Made by a program: the position numbers and the translations under genes | NCBI RefSeq assembly: GCF_900167575.1 | Contig: NZ_FUZP01000001.1 | Location: forward strand, 1,984,001 to 2,048,000 | Direction of reading: 5' to 3' | DNA length: 64,000 nucleotides | Source: Okibacterium fritillariae | Lineage (GTDB): Bacteria > Actinomycetota > Actinomycetes > Actinomycetales > Microbacteriaceae | Part shown: piece after piece, positions 35,088 to 42,693 of the stretch | Layout of the letters: each line of letters begins with the position of its first letter | How positions within the stretch are numbered: the first letter of the stretch is position 1 | The notes under the pieces: model-generated | The model's input: the letters and a program-made list of their open reading frames with translations, nothing else | Told to the model about the DNA's origin: nothing | Database searches by the model: none

Positions 35088-35720
35088 TCATCGGGTCCGC
35101 CGGTCGAGCGCCTGCTGGAATTCCAGGACCGCGGCGTTGCGTCGTTTCTTGGCAACGAGTGCATGGAAGCGCGCCGAATCGATCTGCGGCCGGAGGGCTT
35201 CGACGGCCGCGTACGTTTCCCGCGGAGTGGTGCCGAGTTCAGGGCGGGTGAGGAGGTCGTAGACGGTCTGTTCCGGAGTCGTCACGAGAATCTGACCGAG
35301 GTCGGCCGCCTCGAGCCGGGCGTCCAGCGCATTAACGTCCCGCTTCACAAACCGGACCCTCCCCATCGGAAGTTCCATCGCTCGCCGTTGCGTTGGCACA
35401 GCGATGACGGTAGTGCCGATCTCACGCGGGACTGCGTGGTGGAACCTCGCGGCACCGATGCCCATGAGCACAGGAACCCGAGCGCCGTCGAGAGCCGTGG
35501 CAACTGCCATCCCAGCGTCGTTGAGGAGCGGCGTCCACGTCTCCGCGTCGAATGTGTCTGGCACGGCTGTGTAAATCCCACGGGCAAGCTTCTTCAGGGC
35601 ACCGGTTTTGGCTAGGCGACCGAGTTCTTTGGCGGGATTGCGATACAGGTTCACGAGGTCGACACCGCGGACAGTGCGCATTGGAGCGCGCGTGATCTCT
35701 GTGGGTAAGCGAGCTGCCAT
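35088..35720 (-). CDS. AbiEi-like antitoxin, orphan
   Basis: Protein of 210 residues resembling the antitoxin half of AbiE type IV toxin-antitoxin systems. The N-terminal winged helix is LVNLYRNPAKELGRLAKTGALKKLARGIYTAVP, and the rest carries the AbiEi-type C-terminal domain (IGTTVIAVPTQRR, ILVTTPEQTVYDLLTRPEL). No AbiEii nucleotidyltransferase toxin follows: downstream on this strand comes only a VOC gene. It lies just outside the tRNA-Pro island, 150 bp from the tRNA fragment, so it could be a leftover of an earlier insertion. A solitary regulator role is the alternative. Confidence 0.75.
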   Translation of the reverse strand: MAARLPTEITRAPMRTVRGVDLVNLYRNPAKELGRLAKTGALKKLARGIYTAVPDTFDAETWTPLLNDAGMAVATALDGARVPVLMGIGAARFHHAVPREIGTTVIAVPTQRRAMELPMGRVRFVKRDVNALDARLEAADLGQILVTTPEQTVYDLLTRPELGTTPRETYAAVEALRPQIDSARFHALVAKKRRNAAVLEFQQALDRRTR

Positions 35721-35866
35721 CGGAGTACCCCGGTTCTACCCTTCAAGGGTATAAGCAGCATACTCAAACGTAGCTCCACTCACGAAAGAAGCGAGAAGGA
35801 GGTTTGTGGCGCGCGCCACGACTCGAACGATCGAAGAATCATCAGCAGGCAGCCGAAAAAAGAAAG

Positions 35867-35894
35867 GTCCCGGAAACTCATAAGTTTCCGGGAC
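35867..35894 (-). terminator. duplicated tRNA-Pro terminator hairpin (left island end)
   Basis: GTCCCGGAAACT pairs with AGTTTCCGGGAC around a CATA loop. On the minus strand it is followed by CTTTCTTTTTT. The same hairpin follows the intact tRNA-Pro gene at 54,690-54,717 with 2 loop changes, so it belongs to the island-end repeat. Confidence 0.8.
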
Positions 35895-35898
35895 TTCG

Positions 35899-35939
35899 TG
35901 GTCGGGCTGACAGGATTTGAACCTGCGACCCCTTGACCC
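35899..35939 (-). other. att site: 3' fragment of tRNA-Pro (left island boundary)
   Basis: Forty-one bases identical to the 3' half of tRNA-Pro (CCA, acceptor strand, T arm and part of the anticodon region) but followed by unrelated sequence, so it is not a working tRNA. With 54,722-54,762 it forms the direct repeat expected from integrase-type insertion into a tRNA 3' end. Including the terminator hairpin the repeat is 73 bp with 3 mismatches. Confidence 0.9.
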
Positions 35940-35944
35940 TCAGG

Positions 35945-37040
35945 TAGACGGTTCAGCTCAGATCCTTGATTGTCCGGGCCTCGCTGCCCCTTGAGCGGCC
36001 TCATTCACGTCATGGCTTGCATGATTTGCATGCGTCAGGGCCCGGCCAGATCCCAACTCTTGGTAGTCATCCAGAGTATCGTCTGGGGTTTACGCGGGGT
36101 TTATGGAAGCGTCTCTTCTCCCATTGAGGTGCCTGGCGGCGTTAGCGCCCCGCAGGTCAAGGGAAGACCTGGGCGCCAGGGCACATCCGCCGACCCGAGC
36201 CTCTCTACTGGCTATGACCCCGTGATCTGGCACCGGGTCGCCCGCCAGGATGCGATCCGTGCGGTTCCCTCAAGCAGGGAGGCGAAGGCGCCAGCTGTCA
36301 ACGTGTGCGTGGAACTCGGCATCGCGGGACGTGTCGCCACAGGAGTCGGCGACTATGCTGGCGACGGTCGCGGCGTCAGCGACTATCTCGACGAGATAGT
36401 TGCGACCAAGCGCGACGACTTCACTGATCCTCCGGCCCGCGATCCCTCGGATGAAGACGGCCAGCCGAGTCCTCGAGGTTCATGACGAGGAGGAGTCGGG
36501 TCGCATCCGGTCTACGTTGCGGCGCAGCTCGGCCGGGTCGAGCCGCTCGTCGATCATGTGCGCCTTCACGCGCAACAGTGCGGAGAGCCCCGCGACGTGA
36601 GCGTCGACGGTCGGTCCGTCGTCGAACGAACGGACTGTACGACACTGGCGACCGACGACGCTGAGCTCGGTACCACTGGCAGCGGACACAGCACGTCCGC
36701 CGTGGGCAGCGACGCGAACCCTCGGCTGGTGAAGCGCCGGTCGGCGCGCGCATGAGATGCGGCCATCATTCGAGCATCGGGCGGCTCGTACGGGCATTTG
36801 ACGCGCTCGGCACTCTTCGCCTTAGGTCGTGTTACACGCCGGAAGCCGAAGCCGAAGCCGGCGAGTCCACGCGCACTCATCGACCGTTTACAGGTCGAAG
36901 TCGCCCCGCACGCGGCTGCTAAAACCCGCTGAACGAGCGGCTCGGCGGCGAGATGGGATGCTGAGATCCATGGACGCATATGCCCAGTGCGCCCGATCCC
37001 GACGAACCCGTCCCCTCGGGCTGAGCAACAGGCGCTTGGC
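35945..37040. other. gene-poor island left end
   Basis: Over 1 kb without a convincing gene. Open frames exist on both strands (for example plus 35970-36485 and minus 36480-36797) but none has steady codon bias or a recognisable domain. The minus-strand stretch ending RLDPAELRRNVDRMRPD looks the most protein-like and might be the end of a lost gene. An integrase may once have been here. Confidence 0.5.
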
Positions 37041-37044
37041 CGCC

Positions 37045-37723
37045 ATGCTGGGGGACTTTGTATACGAGACTTCAAGTGCAGAAGACGAGTCCCGGCGGTA
37101 TCGGAAATGCTTCATGGCAAGGGCAAGCAGGTTCTCACCGGCCGAGACCTCGACTCTCTGGAGCGCTTCACCAACGAGCACAATCGAGAAGAGCGTCGAG
37201 CCATCGGCATGGAGGAGAGTACTTCTCATGGGGCCGTGTCGACGGACTCTCGCGCAAAATCATCCGCACCGTCTCGGAAGCCTTCGTTCGCACGGAACCC
37301 GAGTTAATCGAGAACTCCGCCGCGCTGGATCGGATGGTCGCCACGACGAACGCCCTACGCGAGTTCCGAAATCAGGTTGCGCATCGAACTCCGAGTGATG
37401 GCGGAGGGCGACTCCACTTCTATCGCCAAAGCGACAGCCCCGTCACCCCGCGTGAGATCCGGGGCTGGACTGAGGTAGCCGCTAGCTACTGGTCCAACCT
37501 GACCTCGATCACGAACGCGATCTCCATGGCGACCGGAGTTGTCACAGGTCCGTGGATGATGTTGAGGGATCCCCGCCCGCTTCAATGGCCACCAACCGGC
37601 ATTTCCATCCATGGCCTGCGGGTGATCGAACGGAGCGGTATCTCGGTGCCCGAGCAGAGACTCACTGACGCCCGATCGGAGTGGACTGCTGTGACGCGCC
37701 AGTGGAAGGTTCAACGTCGATGA
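37045..37723 (+). pseudogene. frameshifted HEPN-like gene
   Basis: Three successive reading frames give one continuous protein-like sequence. It starts at ATG 37045 (MLGDFVYETSSAEDESRRYR), shifts near 37112 (to EMLHGKGKQVLTGRDLDSLERF) and again near 37215 (to EYFSWGRVDGLSRKII), and runs to 37723. Each shift is explained by loss of one base. The last part contains NALREFRNQVAHRTP, which matches the R-x4-H signature (RNQVAH) of HEPN domains, often RNases in abortive-infection systems. As it stands the gene cannot make the full product, unless the shifts are sequencing errors. Confidence 0.65.
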
Positions 37724-37865
37724 GCCGCGCGTCGCCGGTTCGCGGGCGATGTCACCTACATCTGCGTCAGATGGGGCCGTCAAACGGTCCGGCACGCCGT
37801 GCTGCTGAAGTCCCATGCGGGCGCGCGGCGCGGGCTCGCATCCCTCGATATGGCACCATCGGCAG

Positions 37866-38420
37866 ATGACCAAGAAGAATCCGCACCTGCACGCTGATGA
37901 GCACCGGATACCGGCTCGGCTTGCGGCCTATCGCGAGTCGCCTCAAGCCGTCCGGCAAGAGGCGACGGCTATGCTCCGGCTGCGAGCCGAATCACATAGC
38001 GCCCACAGCCTTCTGCCAGCGCTTCTCTTGGTCGCGCCGACGCTGGGTATCATTGCCTCGCTAGTTGTCAGTATGCAAACGCTCTGGACTCAGGCAATCG
38101 GCAACTACGCCATGGTCCTGGTGACCGCGAACGTCGGCGATGCCGATGCGCGCTTTCGGAACTACTTCGATGCCGAGCGGATGCTCGCCGGAGCCACTCA
38201 ACCGGAGGACGTGTCTTGGTGGGTGATCTGGGCCTCGTTCTCACTCGTCTTGATGCTGGTCGCAAGCATCTGGATCGGCTGGTGGCGCGACCGGCGACGA
38301 GGCCTCGCGATCATGTGGCTAAATTTGTACTCGGAGGCCGAGCAAGCGCTCAGTAGTGAGGCGGAGCGAAGCGTCGGCCGCAATGCGTCCTGGTTACGGC
38401 GAGTACTGCGCTCAGCTTGA
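37866..38420 (+). CDS. hypothetical membrane protein
   Basis: Protein of 184 residues starting at ATG 37866. A charged 45-residue N-terminus (ESPQAVRQEATAMLRLRAESHS) precedes one hydrophobic helix (LLPALLLVAPTLGIIASLVVSM); a 60-residue loop with VGDADARFRNYFDAERML follows, then a second helix (WWVIWASFSLVLMLVASIWIGWW) and a basic tail. Both ends are predicted inside the cell. No family is recognised. In defence islands such two-helix proteins can be membrane effectors, but its only neighbours here are pseudogenes, so no function is offered. Confidence 0.6.
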   Translation: MTKKNPHLHADEHRIPARLAAYRESPQAVRQEATAMLRLRAESHSAHSLLPALLLVAPTLGIIASLVVSMQTLWTQAIGNYAMVLVTANVGDADARFRNYFDAERMLAGATQPEDVSWWVIWASFSLVLMLVASIWIGWWRDRRRGLAIMWLNLYSEAEQALSSEAERSVGRNASWLRRVLRSA

Positions 38421-38485
38421 CGCCATCACATCGCACATGGCAGATATCTCTGCACCGCTGAGCCACCGGCATCCGCACGATCGCG

Positions 38486-39754
38486 GTGCGGTCGGCTGCA
38501 CCCGATAGCGAGGGGTGGAGTAGTCTTCTGGCCGTGGAGCTCCACGAGAACTTGTCGATGACGATCGCAGCGAGTGACCTCCAGTACGTGTCCGGCAGCA
38601 TCCTCGGCGTGGGGTCCCACCCCCGTTCGTGGGCGATGTCGCAGTGGGGTGTGATGGTCACGTATGAGCTCGATCAGACCCTCTGACGTGTTCACCAGGC
38701 GGATCCCGGTCTTAGTTGGGGGCCACCCATCGCTGCAGCAGCGCGGCACGGGGGCAAATTCTTCGATCGCAGGCGAAACCTTGACGAGGTGTTGAGTAGC
38801 TTCGAGACACTGATCAGGTCCAATCGGCAAGTGTTCTACCCGTCAAAGCGCGCGCGGATCTTTGATTTCCTCCGCGACGATGTGTCTTTCGTAACCGACG
38901 GGACGGAAACCGTGCTCACCAGCATCAGTGAGCAGTTCATGCTCGGATTCCCGCCGGAGAAGCTGCTGACGATGGACAAGCGGGGCCCACACGCATAGGC
39001 GCTGATGATCGGAGTTGGACAAGCCGCCGCGTGGACGTTTGGCGGAAGGAGCATCAACGAGTTTTCCAAACATGGAAATCACGAGCAGTCGTCCGCGACC
39101 TGGTTTGACGGGAAGCTCTTTCGTGTGTTGCCCGCTGCGTTCGCGGGCGAGCTCAGCATGGAGCTCTCCCTGTCCCTCATCACGATTCACGCCACAGTTC
39201 AAGCCGCCAGACGGTGGGCGCGAACGACGTGTTGTGCTTGGTGCGCGATTGCGTCCCTTGAGCATCGATTCGTGGTCCTGCACCATGCAGCGCGCTCGCT
39301 TGAGATGCTCAGCGGACGCCCCCACCTGCTTGGAGCGAAGTCGACAGAGCACCTTCGTGACCTGATGACCGATGTCCATGTGAGCACGGTCGTGACCCAG
39401 CCCTATCGACGACTTCGCAACGGTTGGTTCCACCTCGGCCTTGCAGACATTGCTCATCAGTTGCCCAGCGATTCGGACATACTGACACCAATCAGTCTCT
39501 ACGCCGGCGTGGACCCGCTTGAACTCGACGCTTTCGTGGACCTCGATCTTGACGCGGTCGCGGACGGTATGAACACATGGTTGCTGGACCCCGCCAAGGA
39601 CGGCAATACGATCTTTGACCACCTACGTCAGGTCGCTATCCAGAAAGTAGTAGACACGCATGCACCCTCGAGTAGCGCGTCGGGCCTCGTGATCGGGTCG
39701 CTCCACCGCGCCGGGACCGCCATGTACTCGGGTGCAAGTAGCATCTGTACGTAG
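38486..39754 (+). pseudogene. broken gene of unknown function, two in-frame stops
   Basis: One reading frame stays protein-like for about 1.2 kb but is cut by stops at 38,684-38,686 and 38,996-38,998. Recognisable stretches are NLDEVLSSFETLIRSNRQVF and IFDFLRDDVSFVTDG before the second stop, and EHRFVVLHHAARSLEMLSG, LRDLMTDVHVSTVV and LYAGVDPLELDAFVDLDL after it. The last open part (39,005-39,754, 249 residues) could still be translated, but its C-terminus reads into the IS3 remnant. No domain recognised. Confidence 0.5.
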
Positions 39755-39960
39755 ACGATCCGTTGGGCGCGAGCGGACGAGGCGTCGGTCTTGACGGCGT
39801 AATAGCTGCTCGGAGCCATCTGCAACGGTCCACAGATGAGCTCGACTCCGCGCCGACGAGACCGGTTCCTTGCGGGTTGCCACGAGGAGGATCCAATACA
39901 GTCCACTGTATCGACGGTCGAACCAGAGCTTACGAGCCCCCAAGATGCCTCGCACAGCAC
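39750..39960 (-). mobile_element. remnant of an IS3-family transposase (OrfB)
   Basis: On the minus strand GVELICGPLQMAPSSYYAVK followed by SARAQR matches the start of IS3-group OrfB, where the consensus reads GVEPICxVLQxAPSTYYAxK and then SARA. A GARKLW motif, also OrfB-like, occurs a little upstream in another frame. No DDE catalytic domain and no terminal repeats remain, so this is a small scrambled fragment. Confidence 0.65.
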
Positions 39961-40009
39961 AGATCTGGGCAGCTTCGACTCGGTACGTCGGTGTACGCGC
40001 GCGGTGTGC

Positions 40010-40912
40010 TCACTCGTGTGGCGCGTAGACGTTCCCGAAGAACGCCGTGGCGGGGTCAGAGTCCACACTCAACGGGTGCTCCGCGAGCCTTTCGAGTTGC
40101 TCGGCGGACACGGCCACGACGCCGATGGAGCCATCCCAAAACGCCATCTCTTTCGGATGCACCGGTGGAAGTGCGCCGAAGTCGACCTCATCGGGGTCGG
40201 GCCATAAGCGTGCTGCGCGCCCGACGTCCACCTGAGCGTGCTCGATCGGCCACCCTGGGTGCCACACGATAGTGGCGTTCACGCCGGCGAATCCGAAAGA
40301 CCGGCTCATGAAGTTGCGGTGTTCCCCGTCCACGATCAGCCTCGGCAGCACGATTTGCTGCTTCTGCGGGGGCTCTGCGTCCTCGCCCCGAAGGTCCCTC
40401 CTTGTGATGAACACGGAGAATCCAGTCGGCAATGCGCTTCCGGTTCGCATCCAGTCGAGCCACTCCGCTCGAACGGCCGCGAGCTTCGGTAGGTCCTGGT
40501 CGCGCTGCACTCCCGGATGATCGTGCTCGGCAGCGGGATGCGCCGACAGCAGCCCGACTTTAAGCAGCCACCGGGCCAAGGCGGCGCATTCGTCGGCGGT
40601 CAGGATGAGTTCGTCGGGCGAGCTCTGATGTGCGAGCAGCTGCCGGACGACGGGCTTCGCTGGCTTCTCGATCGTCGTGTCCAAGACAGCGTTGCACTCC
40701 TCGCACGCCGGGACGTGAACCCCGAAGAGAGCATCTGAGGTCATCGGAGTGATCTTATCGCGCTTCGTGTACGGATCGCCCGCACGAGACGTCATGAAGG
40801 GACCTTGCCCGTGGAACTCGCTGATGAACCAACTCGGCCAGACGTGCTCCCCCACCCCGAAGCTCGGGTTCGGGCAGAACACGCATGTCTGGCCGGGGAA
40901 TCTGTTTCGCAT
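40010..40912 (-). CDS. HNH-like zinc-finger protein, putative endonuclease
   Basis: Protein of 300 residues starting at ATG 40910-40912 (MRNRFPGQTCVFC). The N-terminus carries a CxxC knuckle (CVFC), then GEHVWPSWFISEF and a second pair VPACEECNAVLD, i.e. two CxxC pairs bracketing an H-x-W segment. This pattern is found in HNH-type nucleases with an E/D-H-V/I-F/W-P core. The rest (WLDWMRTGSALPTGFSVFITRRD, WHPGWP) is unassigned. No ribosome site is visible. It is divergent from the next gene with a 90-bp gap. Nuclease activity is inferred. Confidence 0.65.
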   Translation of the reverse strand: MRNRFPGQTCVFCPNPSFGVGEHVWPSWFISEFHGQGPFMTSRAGDPYTKRDKITPMTSDALFGVHVPACEECNAVLDTTIEKPAKPVVRQLLAHQSSPDELILTADECAALARWLLKVGLLSAHPAAEHDHPGVQRDQDLPKLAAVRAEWLDWMRTGSALPTGFSVFITRRDLRGEDAEPPQKQQIVLPRLIVDGEHRNFMSRSFGFAGVNATIVWHPGWPIEHAQVDVGRAARLWPDPDEVDFGALPPVHPKEMAFWDGSIGVVAVSAEQLERLAEHPLSVDSDPATAFFGNVYAPHE

Positions 40913-40999
40913 GTAACAACGATACGGCGGTGATTCTCGGCGCACACGTCACGTCACCGGTCGATGGAGTGGTGGCGGGCCGCCTGGGAGACTGAAGCC

Positions 41000-41446
41000 G
41001 TGCATAACGAGATCATGTGGACGGAACCGCCGATGGTGTCCCTGAGTGGCGGAAGGGGTCCAGCCTTTGCCGATGACGATGGGTTCAACCCGACATGGTG
41101 GCGGCGGAATGCGAACTTCGGCCCACCCGAACACCAATGGCGCTCCTATGTTTGGCGAGGCGAAGAGGTCGCACGCCTGCTCCTCACCTGCCAGTTCTCC
41201 AGTCATCTACCAACCAACCTGACCCCTGCCCTCATGATCTGGAGTTTCGAGGTACGCGGAGACCTGCGCTGCAGCGGCGACCACATTGGCACCCGGATCA
41301 TCGAACAGTTCGTGCTCGAGTTCGATGATGAAGAAATCTACGTTGGCCCCACATCTGAATCGATGTCCTTCTGGACAAGGTTCGGTTGGCCGATGTGCGA
41401 GTGCGACAGCTGCCGGGGCCGCGACTTCATCGTTCGCCGCCCCTGA
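41000..41446 (+). CDS. GNAT-like protein of unknown function
   Basis: Protein of 148 residues. The start is set at GTG 41000 with GGGAG 9 bases upstream; an ATG at 40964 is possible. The segment DHIGTRIIEQFVLEFDDEEIYVGPTSESMSFWTRFGWPMCECDSC has the shape of a GNAT C-terminal half: acetyl-CoA loop (GTRIIEQ), following strand (EIYVGPT) and the FWxRFGW helix. The end has a CECDSC cysteine cluster. The N-terminal half is unusual for GNATs, so acetyltransferase activity is uncertain. Confidence 0.6.
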   Translation: MHNEIMWTEPPMVSLSGGRGPAFADDDGFNPTWWRRNANFGPPEHQWRSYVWRGEEVARLLLTCQFSSHLPTNLTPALMIWSFEVRGDLRCSGDHIGTRIIEQFVLEFDDEEIYVGPTSESMSFWTRFGWPMCECDSCRGRDFIVRRP

Positions 41447-41694
41447 CATAGCCCAATGGGGCTGAGGCGTCCAGCGATGACGGCGCCTAGCCCTCCAAAG
41501 AGTGCGTACTTTGCAACTCAAGCCCACACGGCGGCCGACCATCGGGCCTTACTATTCCTCCCGCAGATGGTGGCGCGCTCAGTTCACTGATCATGCGAAG
41601 GGACGTTCTGCTCGTTCGCGTCGCATTAATTGCCGCGAGTGCCGCTCCCCGATTTCAGACCGGATGAGGGGTATCGAGACCGCCGGTGCCGGAC
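41447..41694. other. intergenic, no gene seen
   Basis: About 250 bp between convergent genes with no convincing coding sequence and no clear T-tailed hairpin. Confidence 0.5.
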
Positions 41695-42693
41695 TCAAAG
41701 CTGCCGAACCGGCTCATTGTCGAGCGCTTCTAGAATTCGCGCAGGCTGCAGGATGAGGTCCATCACATCACGGACGTAAAAGGCCCAGTCGTGGGGCGCC
41801 GTGTCATCACTGAAGGCAGCGGCAGACTCGAACTGCCAGCGCAGGTTCACTGGTAACCGTTCGGCGAGTGATGTCGTGAGTTCACGCGCTCTGCTGGTCC
41901 GAGGAGAGGGCACGCGGCGTCTTCCGAGCGGACGAGAGCCACTCGAAGCGGATGTTGTCACACTTGCGCTGTCGAGCTCGCGAATCGCTTCGACCATCCA
42001 GGGGGGCTCCTCCTTGGAGGCCAGTGGAATCGCAACGCGTTGAGTGGAGCCGATTGCGGTTCGGCCAAGCGCTAGCGAGATCGCACCGGGGTCCTCGTGG
42101 TAGTTGAGGTAGCGAGCGACGTCAACACCTGGTGGGCAGACCTCGTTGAGAACGACGTCGCCAACGAAGTTGCTCGGGTCGATGAGCCACCCTTCCCGCA
42201 CGGAGATCGTGGGTACGAGTTGAACGCGGTAGAGGTAGAACTGGGTGCTATGGTCGCCCTGGTCATCGATTCGTCGCAGCATGTTGTGGATTGCTGCTTC
42301 GTAGGTTCCGACATGCAGCGCCTTTGCTCTCTGTCGTTCGGCCCAGCGGGCTACGTGACTGTCTCCGCCCATCCTCTGCCGAGTCTCTTGGGTCAGCTCT
42401 CCGGCGGGATCGAAGTCGTGCGTGGGCCAATCCGGGTGAGTGCTGGTGTGATACCAGACAAGCTGTGCGACCTTCTCGTCTGTCAGGGAAAGATCATCTC
42501 GGTCAACGGTGACCCGTGGCGCGGTTTCCGCTTCGCAGTTGACGCCGCATCCTGGACAACTCTCGAGGGCTTGGTCCCACCGGTCGATCCAGTCGAGGTC
42601 GGTCACCCACTGGTGGCTGCATTTCGCACAGAGCATGTGGCGTTGGCGGGAAAAGTCAATCGGTCGTTCTATAGCCCCGGCTCCCGCAAGCAC
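41695..42693 (-). CDS. Zn-ribbon protein coupled to the 1026-residue nuclease gene
   Basis: Unrecognised protein of 332 residues. The N-terminus has a zinc ribbon, CAKCSHQW (about residues 22-29) with CPGC near 46. The core reads LVWYHTSTHPDWP, RQRAKALHVGTYEAAIHNML, FYLYRVQL, WLIDPSNFVGDVVLNEV and YLNYHEDPG. A His (WYHTS), a Tyr (YLYRV) and a Glu (LNEV) in this order recall the H-Y-E layout of some ADP-ribosyltransferase folds; that is a hypothesis only. The start is GTG 42691-42693, whose first G is the last base of the upstream stop (TAGTG), so translation is coupled to the 1026-residue gene. Confidence 0.7.
   Translation of the reverse strand: MLAGAGAIERPIDFSRQRHMLCAKCSHQWVTDLDWIDRWDQALESCPGCGVNCEAETAPRVTVDRDDLSLTDEKVAQLVWYHTSTHPDWPTHDFDPAGELTQETRQRMGGDSHVARWAERQRAKALHVGTYEAAIHNMLRRIDDQGDHSTQFYLYRVQLVPTISVREGWLIDPSNFVGDVVLNEVCPPGVDVARYLNYHEDPGAISLALGRTAIGSTQRVAIPLASKEEPPWMVEAIRELDSASVTTSASSGSRPLGRRRVPSPRTSRARELTTSLAERLPVNLRWQFESAAAFSDDTAPHDWAFYVRDVMDLILQPARILEALDNEPVRQL

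Noticed and set aside
35780-36004. Minus-strand open frame through the tRNA fragment
   Set aside because: It reads through the tRNA 3' end and terminator; the protein has no coding character.
35940-37040. Integrase remnant at the island left end
   Set aside because: All frames were read for tyrosine-recombinase R-H-x-x-R-H-Y type patterns and none was found.
38843-39622. Minus-strand frame of 259 residues
   Set aside because: The plus-strand frame is more protein-like (helical, hydrophobic pattern, Leu-rich segments); the minus frame has poor composition. Neither is certain.
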